DNA from: Chitinophaga polysaccharea
GTDB lineage: Bacteria; Bacteroidota; Bacteroidia; Chitinophagales; Chitinophagaceae
Assembly: GCF_007829335.1 (NCBI RefSeq)
Contig: NZ_VIWO01000002.1
Location: forward strand, 248,001 to 312,000
Length of the DNA stretch: 64,000 bases
Direction: 5' to 3'
Shown: positions 1 through 8,314 of the stretch, piece by piece
Layout of the letters: each line of letters starts with the position of its first letter
Numbering within the stretch: position 1 is the first letter of the stretch
Position numbers and translations under genes: made by a program
The notes under the pieces: generated by a model
The model's database searches: none
Seen by the model: the letters and a program-made list of their open reading frames with translations, nothing else
What the model was told of the DNA's origin: nothing

Positions 1-727
1 GTGCCGCCACCTGGTTGGTTGTATATGGAGCGGGATTACCGTCCTGACCACCCTGGAAGAGCCATAACGGCGTAAATTTATAAGTATTGATGTAATTGGC
101 ATAATCCAGCGTCATGGCGCTCATTGGGAGAAATGCAGCGGTTAACTGAGGATAGCGCAATGCAAATTCCCAGGTAGCCCATCCACCACCGGATAAACCG
201 TTAACGCTTAAACGATCGGGGTCGCCTTTGCAGGAAGCCACGATAGAATCTACTACTTCTTTCAGGTTGTCGTAATCATTGGGCCCCCAATAGCCACCCT
301 GGCTTTGAGGATAAATCAGGTAACCATCGAACGTACCAGCGTCAACGCGGGAAGCCCATAACTGGCCGCCCCACAGTAACTGGTATTCGTTGTCATAAAT
401 TGTTCCTTTTTCCCCTACACCGTGGAAGAACAGGTAGATGGGGTATTTTTTTCCATCATTGGTGCCAGGGACGTAGGTCTTAGGGAATTTAAGACGAAAC
501 GCCATGTTCTTATAAATGTAGCATTTATAAGAATCGGTGTTGTAGCTCATTCTTACTGTTCTTACCCATTTTACGATTTTGTCGTACTGCGGAGTGGCAG
601 GAGGGTTGGCAGAGTTGTAAGTGATCACCGGATCACTGGGGTTTAATGCTGTTTGTGCACTGGCTTCGTGGAGAAAGCCCAATGCAAGCAGCATCATAAG
701 GAGCATGCGGTGTAAAGTTCGATTCAT
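1..727 (-). CDS. Secreted alpha/beta-hydrolase esterase (3' end outside window)
   Basis: Reading leftward from the ATG at 727 gives an open frame of 242 codons that runs off the window edge, so the C-terminus is missing. Residues 1-24 form a signal peptide ending in A-S-A-Q. A lipase/depolymerase-type fold follows, with an oxyanion-loop HGVGE (about 102-106) and the nucleophile elbow G-L-S-G-G-G with Ser179. This looks like the polyhydroxybutyrate-depolymerase or feruloyl-esterase branch of alpha/beta hydrolases, so a role in de-esterifying extracellular glycans is plausible. The same FFHGVGE and GLS-x-GG pattern recurs in the N-terminal domain of the giant secreted protein at 12845-17038, so the two are probably related. 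A weak hairpin at 758-776 sits in its leader. Substrate cannot be told from sequence. Confidence 0.8.
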   Translation of the reverse strand, partial: MNRTLHRMLLMMLLALGFLHEASAQTALNPSDPVITYNSANPPATPQYDKIVKWVRTVRMSYNTDSYKCYIYKNMAFRLKFPKTYVPGTNDGKKYPIYLFFHGVGEKGTIYDNEYQLLWGGQLWASRVDAGTFDGYLIYPQSQGGYWGPNDYDNLKEVVDSIVASCKGDPDRLSVNGLSGGGWATWEFALRYPQLTAAFLPMSAMTLDYANYINTYKFTPLWLFQGGQDGNPAPYTTNQVAA

Positions 728-1028
728 AGAAGTATATTGTATTACGTGATCCTCCAGCTTTCGGCTTGACCGAAGGAAAAAAATGTCACAGTTAAAACTC
801 CGGGAAACCGGAATTACGTTTTGTTCAGAGGAGATGGTAAAAATTACTCGCTGTATCAGACACTCGTCTGTCAGCATGGTGGCTTTGTCGAAGGATAAGG
901 TTGAGGGGAAATGGTGGTCAGGGAATTAACTCATTCACTGATGTTGTAGCATTGTCCGTCCATTCAAAAATCAGGACACAATCTTTCTTTTCAATTTCCT
1001 TAATCTCCTGCTAAATTAAATAACGGTT

Positions 1029-1078
1029 GGTAAATATCATATTTTTTTTGGTAAACGGCGTCTTTTGGCTGGTAAACG
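1029..1078. promoter_or_regulatory. Three 21-bp-phased GGTAAA(CG) repeats
   Basis: In the 387-bp gap between the partial esterase and the GT2 gene, GGTAAA starts at 1029, 1050 and 1071, exactly 21 bp apart. The second and third copies extend to GGTAAACG. Two-turn spacing of direct repeats is typical of regulators that bind one face of the helix, LytTR-type proteins for instance. A second array with the same period lies at 2424-2473. The rest of the gap (728-1028) shows no gene or clear TAnnTTTG box. A weak CTTGT/ACAAG hairpin at 1090-1108 may end the GT2 transcript. Confidence 0.45.
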
Positions 1079-1114
1079 CGAGTATCTGCCTTGTGAATAA
1101 AAAACAAGCGAACT

Positions 1115-2302
1115 TTACTGTACCGCAACACTTCTTTGCGCCCGTTCCCAGACAGCGGACTGCCGCTTTCTGAAATAACGTATGCAACCGATGTACACCG
1201 CTACATTCATAAATACAAAATAGAAAGGAATATAAAAGTATTTCACTTTTTTCTGGCGTTTTGCGAGAAGATAACCGATGAGCGCTGCTCCGTAGAAGCA
1301 GACTTGTGCGATGCCTGTTACAATATAAATATTACCTGCCTGCGCTATCACCAGGAAAGCGTTACTAATGATGGCCAGGAGCAGCGATAAAGGGGCCAGG
1401 GTCCACCGGAGTATCCGGTGAGAAATGTACTGCCACGTGATTTTGGGATAGCGGAAAGGGTTGAGCAGCGGGAGCAGGCGGCCCATAGACTGGAACCCGC
1501 CGGCACATATCCTTACTTTACGTTTATACTCTTCCCTAAGGGAGGCAGAAGATGTTTCCATGGCATAGGCTGCCGGCTCATACATTACCTTATATCCTTT
1601 CATATTGATACGAAAGGAGATCATAAAGTCATCCAGGATCGTATCTTCTTCCGGGTGTTCGTACAGCTCGGTACGGATGGCAATCAGTTCGCCTGCTGCG
1701 CCCATGACACTGTAGAGCTCCGCATCCCATTTTTTGAGCAAGGACTCGTATTTCCAGTACATTCCTTCTCCTTCGGCTTCTGCGCCGCCGGTGGTGGGCA
1801 TTACCTTTTTTTCTCCGGCCACCACGCCGGTAGCAGGATCTGCAAAGTGTTGCATGAGCAGGGACACAGCGCCGGGATTCAGTAGCGTGTTGGCATCCGA
1901 TAGTACCACAAAGGGCGTGTGTACCTCTTCCATGGCGCGATTGACGGCTGCCATTTTTCCCTTGCGCTGAGGATGATACAATAAAGTTACCTGTGGATAC
2001 TGTGCTATTATTTCATTAGTACGATCAGACGATCCGTCCGTTACAAAAATGAAACGGATTTTATCGGCAGGATAGTCCATCGCCAGGCTGTTCTTTATTT
2101 TTTCGGCGATAAAATCTTCTTCATTATAGGCAGCAACAAGAAAAGTTACAGGGGGAACAAAAGAAGGGTCGCCATGCTGTGAATGCCCGTGTAATAAACG
2201 TTTCACACGTATAACGAAATATAGCAGCAGGCCGTATCCTACATAACTGTAGCATACTATAAAAAGGCTCAGCCAAAAGATCACAGACAAAAAGGTGGAC
2301 AT
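1115..2302 (-). CDS. Membrane glycosyltransferase family 2
   Basis: A 395-residue GT-A glycosyltransferase. An N-terminal membrane segment (about 5-32) precedes the GT2 core, with V-A-A-Y-N-E-E at 56-62, DGSSD at 89-93, QRKGKMAAVN at 112-121 and the metal-binding D136-A-N138. An acceptor-site EDTILDD stretch lies near 218-225, and two or three membrane helices close the protein (about 310-375). This architecture is typical of processive or polyprenyl-linked sugar transferases on the inner face of the inner membrane (NodC/ExoM-like). It faces away from the main operon and has its own promoter at 2339-2369. It is probably part of the same glycan locus. The donor sugar is unknown. Confidence 0.88.
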   Translation of the reverse strand: MSTFLSVIFWLSLFIVCYSYVGYGLLLYFVIRVKRLLHGHSQHGDPSFVPPVTFLVAAYNEEDFIAEKIKNSLAMDYPADKIRFIFVTDGSSDRTNEIIAQYPQVTLLYHPQRKGKMAAVNRAMEEVHTPFVVLSDANTLLNPGAVSLLMQHFADPATGVVAGEKKVMPTTGGAEAEGEGMYWKYESLLKKWDAELYSVMGAAGELIAIRTELYEHPEEDTILDDFMISFRINMKGYKVMYEPAAYAMETSSASLREEYKRKVRICAGGFQSMGRLLPLLNPFRYPKITWQYISHRILRWTLAPLSLLLAIISNAFLVIAQAGNIYIVTGIAQVCFYGAALIGYLLAKRQKKVKYFYIPFYFVFMNVAVYIGCIRYFRKRQSAVWERAQRSVAVQ

Positions 2303-2338
2303 AGCAGCAAAACTTAAAGGGGCTTATTGTTTTCTTCA

Positions 2339-2369
2339 CAAAAGTATTGTAATTTAAATGATACGCAAA
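2339..2369 (-). promoter_or_regulatory. Bacteroidota-type promoter for the GT2 gene
   Basis: On the minus strand TTTG (2369-2366) is followed after 19 nt by TACTTTTG (2346-2339), matching the TTTG-N19-TAnnTTTG consensus. It would start transcription about 25-30 nt before the ATG at 2302. Confidence 0.65.
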
Positions 2370-2423
2370 TCGTAATTTGTGTTAGTTCATTGTTCCAGAC
2401 CACTTTATTGAAATGTAAATGAC

Positions 2424-2473
2424 CGTTTACCTCAAAAATTGCAACACTTACCCTCCAAATTTGGTCGTTTACA
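2424..2473. promoter_or_regulatory. Second 21-bp-phased repeat array (CGTTTACC type)
   Basis: CGTTTACC at 2424, CACTTACC at 2445 and CGTTTACA at 2466 are direct repeats with an exact 21-bp period. They are the reverse complement of the GGTAAACG repeats at 1029-1078. The array sits about 55-105 bp upstream of the promoter at 2339-2369 and about 250 bp upstream of the receiver gene at 2723, so it could regulate either gene. A-C-C-G-T-T-T-A at 2422-2429 fits the LytTR half-site pattern I recall. Nothing else was recognised in the 2303-2722 gap. Confidence 0.5.
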
Positions 2474-2722
2474 AAAAAAAATATCGCTGATATTTTTAAA
2501 GCTATACTTTTGCTTTCATATTCATCGAGTGAAGATTCGGGAATACACAACAAGCATGAAAAAACCATTTTTCCTCTCTCATATCCCCTGCAAAGACCGC
2601 ATAAGGTAACTTACCTGACTGATAATTGACCAGATCCCATCAAAAGCCTTCGGGAGTTTGCGCTAAATTTTTTGCAAACCACCATGTAACAGTTTTAAAT
2701 AATTGTTTGAAAAGAAGGTATA

Positions 2723-3115
2723 ATGAAAAAGAAAATTTTAATAATAGATGATAGTATGCCGATGCGTTATTTGCTGGAGGCGGTTTTAGGGAAGGAATAT
2801 TCTGTGGTAACAGCCCAGGACGGCCTGGTAGCAATTACCTGGTTACTGAATGGTAACAAAGCAGATTTAATTATTACCGATTTGCAGATGCCTAATATTG
2901 ATGGATGGGAACTGCTGGACTACCTGTCGGGTAGCTATTTATACCAGGATACACCCATAATGGTGCTGTCGGGGTTTTATGCCGACAAAACCAATGATCT
3001 GACTGCACGGTACAATAGTGTGAGAGAAGTGTTGCAGAAGCCATTTGATCCAATGCAGTTATTAAATAAGGTGGACTTTATCCTGGAGAAGCAATTAAGC
3101 GCCACCGTTATTTAA
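2723..3115 (+). CDS. Stand-alone response-regulator receiver protein
   Basis: A 130-residue single-domain CheY-like receiver. The key residues are present: acidic pair D9-D10, phospho-acceptor D53 (ITDLQMPNIDGWELL), S83 in the Thr/Ser switch position and K106 in KPFDP. There is no output domain, so it should act by protein-protein contact. It is the first gene of the overlapping glycan operon, 42 nt before the priming transferase, whose own N-terminus resembles a receiver without the phosphorylation site. This suggests phospho-control of polysaccharide assembly, which is inference. An AAGGTA-like ribosome site lies just before the ATG. Confidence 0.9.
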   Translation: MKKKILIIDDSMPMRYLLEAVLGKEYSVVTAQDGLVAITWLLNGNKADLIITDLQMPNIDGWELLDYLSGSYLYQDTPIMVLSGFYADKTNDLTARYNSVREVLQKPFDPMQLLNKVDFILEKQLSATVI

Positions 3116-3157
3116 TATGTTATTGTCATAAACGAATACACTACAACTTTTTAACCG

Positions 3158-4309
3158 ATGAATACCATTACCCCCAATTTACTGCAAGTTAAGAGCATCA
3201 GAGGCGTGGAAGTAAATAGAAACAGTTTACTCACCCAGGTAGCAGATGCTGAATGCGTGGTACTTTTTGTAGGCAAAGCCAACAAAGCCATGCTGGCAGA
3301 AAACAATCAATTTAGATGTGTCGTGACAGAGCAAGTAGAGGAAGCGAGAAAAGTAATTCATCAGCTGCAGCATGTTTTCAAAAAAATGCCTTCAGCTATC
3401 ATTTATGGGTTTGACAGTAATTATGAAACAACATTAACGGAATGGGATGCTTTTTTTAACAGCCACCAGTTTCTGGGTTCTATTCCTTTCTTCGTATATA
3501 TCGATAAAGGATTTGATGAACTGAAACCCCTGGTTGCCCGCTATACCTTTATTGATGATATTATTACCACCAGTGCGTGGCATATGCTGAGCAATAAAAT
3601 TGCTATTGTCAGCAAGTTTAAGCGCATGCGCACGTTTCCTGTTTACAAGAGCAGCAGCCTGCGTACCCGCTTATATTCCGGTAAATTTTACAGCAACCTG
3701 CTCAAACGTACCCTGGACATTACCCTGGCTACCGGCGGGCTGATCGTGTTAAGCCCCTTCTTGCTGGTTATTGCCGCGGCAATCAGGCTGGAGTCGAAAG
3801 GGCCTATATTTTATGCTGCTAAACGTGCCGGCAGGAACTATCGCGTATTTAAATTTTATAAGTTCCGTACCATGGTGCCAGATGCAGATAAGCAACTGGA
3901 TAAAATTAAACACCTCAATCAATACGATGGCCAGGGCAACGGACCTACCTTCATTAAAGTTTCCAACGATCCAAGGGTTACCAAATTGGGCAGTTTCCTG
4001 CGCAATACCAGCCTGGACGAAATTCCCCAGCTCCTGAACGTGATCAAGGGAGATATGTCGCTCGTAGGCAATCGTCCTTTACCATTATATGAGGCTACCA
4101 CGCTGACCACCGACCAATGGGTGGAAAGATTCCTGGCCCCCGCCGGCATCACCGGCCTTTGGCAGGTAAGCAAAAGGGGAAAGAAGGAAATGTCTGTACA
4201 GGAAAGAATAGACCTGGATATTAACTATGCGCATAATCGTTCCTTCAGATATGATATGTGGCTGATGGCAAGCACACCATTTGCCCTTGTACAAAAAGAT
4301 AATGTATAA
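3158..4309 (+). CDS. Priming sugar-phosphate transferase with degenerate receiver-like N-terminus
   Basis: 383 residues in two parts. The C-terminal part (about 180-383) is a bacterial sugar transferase (PF02397, WcaJ/PglC-like). It starts at KRTLDI (183), has one membrane segment (188-210), KFRTM (235-239), the catalytic D287-E288 pair in TSLDEIPQ and the SLVGNRP motif. Such enzymes move a sugar-1-phosphate to undecaprenyl phosphate and start repeat-unit assembly. The N-terminal part (about 20-155) has receiver-like strand order (IIYGFDS near 81, IPFFVYID near 109, FIDDIITT near 131) but lacks the Asp/Lys phosphorylation set. The usual WcaJ-type CoA-binding/multi-TM N-terminus is absent. Its stop overlaps the next ATG by one base. 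Confidence 0.9.
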   Translation: MNTITPNLLQVKSIRGVEVNRNSLLTQVADAECVVLFVGKANKAMLAENNQFRCVVTEQVEEARKVIHQLQHVFKKMPSAIIYGFDSNYETTLTEWDAFFNSHQFLGSIPFFVYIDKGFDELKPLVARYTFIDDIITTSAWHMLSNKIAIVSKFKRMRTFPVYKSSSLRTRLYSGKFYSNLLKRTLDITLATGGLIVLSPFLLVIAAAIRLESKGPIFYAAKRAGRNYRVFKFYKFRTMVPDADKQLDKIKHLNQYDGQGNGPTFIKVSNDPRVTKLGSFLRNTSLDEIPQLLNVIKGDMSLVGNRPLPLYEATTLTTDQWVERFLAPAGITGLWQVSKRGKKEMSVQERIDLDINYAHNRSFRYDMWLMASTPFALVQKDNV

Positions 4310-5517
4310 TGATAGCTACTATAGAAGTAATACTGTTTGTTTACCTGGCCGGTTGCGTATTGTATAATCTTTTGTTATCCATAGCAGGTCGTCTGAGCCG
4401 CAAAAAAAAGATTAGCTACGAGGAAACGACTGCTTTTGCAAAGATTGCAATACTTATTCCTGCCTATAAGGAAGACAGTATTATCTTATCGACGGTGAAT
4501 AGTTACAATCGCTTACGTTACCCGCTTACCAGGTTTGAAGTGGTGGTAATAGCCGATTCTCTTCAGCCGAGAACACTGGAAGAGCTGGCAGCTACCGGGG
4601 CCAACGTTATCGCAGTTAAATTTGATAAAAGTACCAAAGCCAAATCGCTGAATGTAGCATTTGAGAAATTGGGCGATGATTATGATATGGCCCTGATCTG
4701 TGATGCGGACAATATGCTGGAGGAAGACTTTTTATTAAAGATCAATCACGCTTATCAGCAAGGTTATCACGCCATACAAGGTCAACGGGTAGCAAAGAAT
4801 CTCGATACACCTTTTGCTATACTGGACGCCGCCAACGAAATTATAGCAAATCATCTTTACCGTAAAGGTGCTAACGCATTGGGTTTATCATCTTCTGTTA
4901 TCGGATCCGGCATGGCATTCCATTATCCGCTGATTAAACAGATATTAGGCGAAATACAGGCTACCGGTGGATTTGATAAAGTGTTACAGCTGCTGGTAAT
5001 AGAAAAGGGACATAGTATTCACTACCTGGAAGATGCTTACGTATTTGATGAGAAAATTACGCATGCGGCCGTATTTGAAAACCAGCGTAAACGCTGGATG
5101 TCCAGCCAATTGGTATATTTGCGCACTTACTGGCGCGCCGGATGGAAGGCCCTTTTCAGGGGTAATATCAATTACTTTAACCTGGCCGTTTGCCAGAATG
5201 CTTTATTGCCAAGGATGTTGCTCCTGGCCGCATTAACATTCATTACCGCTCTTTGTTTCCTGTTACAGTCTTTCATGGTTATTCCGGCTTATGTGTGGGC
5301 AGGGCTGTTTATAGCAAATATGATGAGCCTCCTGTTGCCTATTCCGGGAAAGTTTTTCAGGAAATACCTGGTTACTGCCATGATCGCATTGCCCAGGGCC
5401 ATCGGCATTATGATATTATTGTTGTTCCGCCTCAAGGGCGCCGACAAAACATTCATTCACACTACTCATACACAAACGGGTATTAATAACCCTTTATTAG
5501 ATGCAGCCAGAAAATAA
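4309..5517 (+). CDS. Membrane glycosyltransferase family 2 (processive-like)
   Basis: A 402-residue GT2 with an N-terminal membrane helix (about 5-28), the nucleotide-binding ILIPAYKED (48-56), D132-A-D134-N metal site, acceptor motif EDAYVFDEK (241-249) and QRKRW (259-263), the QxxRW signature of processive GT2 enzymes. C-terminal membrane helices lie at about 290-380. The set resembles bacterial cellulose/hyaluronan-type synthases in outline, but the protein is short, so a single sugar or repetitive transfer are both possible. It is translationally coupled: the ATG overlaps the upstream stop, and its end overlaps the next gene by 17 nt. Confidence 0.9.
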   Translation: MIATIEVILFVYLAGCVLYNLLLSIAGRLSRKKKISYEETTAFAKIAILIPAYKEDSIILSTVNSYNRLRYPLTRFEVVVIADSLQPRTLEELAATGANVIAVKFDKSTKAKSLNVAFEKLGDDYDMALICDADNMLEEDFLLKINHAYQQGYHAIQGQRVAKNLDTPFAILDAANEIIANHLYRKGANALGLSSSVIGSGMAFHYPLIKQILGEIQATGGFDKVLQLLVIEKGHSIHYLEDAYVFDEKITHAAVFENQRKRWMSSQLVYLRTYWRAGWKALFRGNINYFNLAVCQNALLPRMLLLAALTFITALCFLLQSFMVIPAYVWAGLFIANMMSLLLPIPGKFFRKYLVTAMIALPRAIGIMILLLFRLKGADKTFIHTTHTQTGINNPLLDAARK

Positions 5518-6424
5518 TACATATTATCCACTGGTATCCATTATCACTGTTAATTACAATAATGCTAAAGTAACAGTGGAACTGATGGCGTCGCTCAAGC
5601 GCATCAGTTATCCCCACCTGGAAGTGATTGTGGTTGACAATGCCTCTGCTGAAAACCCGACCGGGGCCATTCAGCAGGAATACCCTGCCGCCAGGGTTAT
5701 ACGGAGTGAACAGAATCTCGGATTCGCAGGAGGCAATAACCTGGGTATAAAAGCCGCTACCGGGGACTACCTGTTCCTGGTCAACAATGATACTGAATTT
5801 ACCGAAGGCCTGATAGAAGGGCTACTGGAAGTGTTTAGCCAGCATCCCGATGCAGGCGTAGTCAGCCCGAAGTTTCATTACTTCTTCCAAAAAGGTACCA
5901 TTGAATACGCCGGTTATAAAGCCGTAGATACACTCACCGGCAGAAACAGTATGATTGGTTGTCGCGAAACGGACAATGGCCAATACGATGCGTTTACAGA
6001 AACGCATTATGCACATGGCGGCGCTATGATGGTGTCTGCTGCTGCTTTACAAAAGGTAGGCCTCATGCCGGAAGTGTATTTCTTGTACTACGAAGAATTT
6101 GACTGGTGCGAACAATTCAAACGCCAGGGATATAAAATATACTACCAGTATAAATCCCTGATCTATCATAAAGAGTCGATGACTACCGGGAAGAACAGCC
6201 CGCTGAAAACATACTACATTACACGCAACCGGATATTATTCATGCGAAGGAATGTTAAACTGCCAGCCCGGATGTTTTTTATGTTGTACTTTGCCTTTTT
6301 CACCATCCCAAAAAACACGGCCCAGTTTCTATTAAAAAGGGAATCCGTTCATATGAAAGCATTCTGGAATGGCATTTTCTGGAACCTTAAACATCCTAAA
6401 CCAGATAATATATGTGTGGCATAG
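5501..6424 (+). CDS. Glycosyltransferase family 2 (WbbL/rhamnosyltransferase-like)
   Basis: A 307-residue soluble GT2. SIITVNYNN at 13-21, VVDNAS at 44-49, EQNLGFAGGNN at 70-80 and the NND (95-97) metal motif are typical of the WbbL/RfbF rhamnosyltransferase branch. The HGGAMM loop and YEEFDWCEQ acceptor motif follow in the second half. It probably adds one sugar to the lipid-linked intermediate on the cytoplasmic face. It overlaps both neighbours (17 and 13 nt), as expected inside a co-translated operon. Naming rhamnose as donor would be over-reading. Confidence 0.88.
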   Translation: MQPENNTYYPLVSIITVNYNNAKVTVELMASLKRISYPHLEVIVVDNASAENPTGAIQQEYPAARVIRSEQNLGFAGGNNLGIKAATGDYLFLVNNDTEFTEGLIEGLLEVFSQHPDAGVVSPKFHYFFQKGTIEYAGYKAVDTLTGRNSMIGCRETDNGQYDAFTETHYAHGGAMMVSAAALQKVGLMPEVYFLYYEEFDWCEQFKRQGYKIYYQYKSLIYHKESMTTGKNSPLKTYYITRNRILFMRRNVKLPARMFFMLYFAFFTIPKNTAQFLLKRESVHMKAFWNGIFWNLKHPKPDNICVA

Positions 6425-8313
6425 CAGGGTTTATTGATTTTACCCAAAAATCAGATGTAGGTATATTGCGCAGTATGACGGATGCGATGGCACATCGCGG
6501 ACCCAACGATGCCGGGTACGAGGTATACGAACACCCTCATGCCTCCATCGGTTTGGGACAACGCCGGTTGTCGATCCTGGATCTGTCCAGCTCCGGTCAC
6601 CAGCCCATGCACTTTGAACAATATTCCATTATCTTCAATGGAGAGATATATAATTTTAAGGAGATCAGAACCGAACTGGAAAAGCTGGGACACAGTTTCC
6701 GCTCCGGCGCTGATACCGAGGTATTACTAAAAGGCTACGCACAGTGGCAGGGTAAGATCCTCGATAAATGCATCGGCATGTTCGCCTTTGTGATCTACGA
6801 CCGCAACGCAGGGGAAGTAGTCCTGTTCCGCGACAGGGCCGGCGTGAAGCCATTGTACTACTACTGGCACAACCGTACGCTGCTTTTTGCGTCTGAATTA
6901 AAAGGACTCTGTGAGCATCCATCTTTTAAGAAAGAGATTGATGAAAAAAGCCTGTCCCTGTTCCTGCAATACAGCTATATCCCGGCGCCATATACTATCT
7001 ACCGGAATACGCATAAACTCAGACCAGGGCATTTGCTGAAAATATCCCTGGAAAGCGAAGCCATCAGTGAGCATGAGTACTGGAATGTGTTGAATGCGTA
7101 CAAACAACCGCTGACGCACCTGTCAGAAGGGGATGTGATCCGTCATACCGAAGAGCTGATGCACAGCGCGTATAGCTATCGCATGGTATCCGACGTACCG
7201 GTGGGCGTATTTTTAAGTGGCGGATACGATAGTGCCAGCGTGGCAGCCTTACTGCAATCTAATACCTCCAGCCGTATCAAAACCTTCACTATCGGCTATA
7301 AAGAGCCACAGTGGGACGAGTCCAGGGAAGCAAAGAAAATAGCGATGCACCTGGGTACAGAGCACCATGAGTGGATAGTAGGACCTAAAGACGCACAGGA
7401 AGTATTACATCATCTGCCCGAAATATATGATGAGCCCTTTGCCGATAATTCTACCGTACCCACTACGCTGGTGAGCCGTTTTGCCAGCCGGGAAGTGAAA
7501 GTAGTGTTGTCTGCCGATGGGGGAGATGAGGTGTTTGCCGGGTACAATAAGTTTAACCAGTCGCTCCGTTATACCGGAAGCTTCCCACGCCCGATTCAGC
7601 GTACGCTGAGTGCGGCGATGTCGGTGGTATCGCCGGAGGTGATTCCTTATTTCAATAAGCAATACAACTTCGCGTCCCGCTACGAGAAAATGAAATTGAT
7701 CTGGGCGAGTGGAAAGCCACAACACGCCCTGAAATATATCAGCCAGTATCTCACCGAAAACGAAGTAAACTATTATACCGCCAGTCCGGTAGATGGTTAT
7801 AAGACTAACTTCGATATGAACGGGGAACTGGATCAGATGAACGATCCGCTGAATCGTTTGCTGGCAGTAGATTACAAAACATTCCTGGTGGATAATAACC
7901 TGGTAAAGGTCGATAGGGCTACCATGTCGGTTAGTATCGAAGGCCGCGAACCTATGCTGGATCACCGCCTGGTGGAATTCCTGGCCCAGGTGCCTGCCAG
8001 CCTGAAAATGAAAGATGGGATCAACAAATATATCCTGAAAACGATCGTACATAAGTATATTCCCAGGCCCCTGATGGAACGTCCAAAAAGACCATTCATT
8101 GCACCTTTGCAGGAATGGTTCCGCGACGACCTCAAGGAACAGATGCAATATTACTTATCCGGTGAGCGCCTGGCAAAATCCGGTTTGTTCAACGTTCCAC
8201 ATGTAGAGCAACTATTGAATCATTATTTATCCGGCGGAAAGGTGAGTCACCAGAAACTGTGGAACATGCTGGTATTTCAATTATGGTATAGTCGCTGGAT
8301 TGAAAAATTGTAG
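6412..8313 (+). CDS. asnB: AsnB-type glutamine-hydrolysing amidotransferase
   Basis: 633 residues, full length for the glutamine-dependent asparagine synthase family. Mature Cys2 follows the initiator Met (MCGIAGF) and serves as glutaminase nucleophile. The N-terminal domain carries RGPN and IFNGEIYN. The synthetase domain has the PP-loop SGGYD at 269-273, where housekeeping AsnB usually has SGGxDS. In glycan clusters such paralogs amidate sugar acids or attached amino acids rather than make free asparagine, and that is the likely role here. The gene overlaps the previous one by 13 nt. Whether it makes asparagine or modifies glycan cannot be settled from sequence. Confidence 0.88.
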   Translation: MCGIAGFIDFTQKSDVGILRSMTDAMAHRGPNDAGYEVYEHPHASIGLGQRRLSILDLSSSGHQPMHFEQYSIIFNGEIYNFKEIRTELEKLGHSFRSGADTEVLLKGYAQWQGKILDKCIGMFAFVIYDRNAGEVVLFRDRAGVKPLYYYWHNRTLLFASELKGLCEHPSFKKEIDEKSLSLFLQYSYIPAPYTIYRNTHKLRPGHLLKISLESEAISEHEYWNVLNAYKQPLTHLSEGDVIRHTEELMHSAYSYRMVSDVPVGVFLSGGYDSASVAALLQSNTSSRIKTFTIGYKEPQWDESREAKKIAMHLGTEHHEWIVGPKDAQEVLHHLPEIYDEPFADNSTVPTTLVSRFASREVKVVLSADGGDEVFAGYNKFNQSLRYTGSFPRPIQRTLSAAMSVVSPEVIPYFNKQYNFASRYEKMKLIWASGKPQHALKYISQYLTENEVNYYTASPVDGYKTNFDMNGELDQMNDPLNRLLAVDYKTFLVDNNLVKVDRATMSVSIEGREPMLDHRLVEFLAQVPASLKMKDGINKYILKTIVHKYIPRPLMERPKRPFIAPLQEWFRDDLKEQMQYYLSGERLAKSGLFNVPHVEQLLNHYLSGGKVSHQKLWNMLVFQLWYSRWIEKL

Positions 8314-8314
8314 T

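Noticed and set aside
7405-8148. Long minus-strand open frame (247 codons) inside the amidotransferase gene
   Set aside because: Shadow of a strongly coding plus-strand gene with full family motifs. The antisense peptide resembles nothing known.
8300-8314. TTG start for the GT4 at 8300
   Set aside because: An ATG at 8315 follows the upstream stop by one base and begins at the natural domain start.
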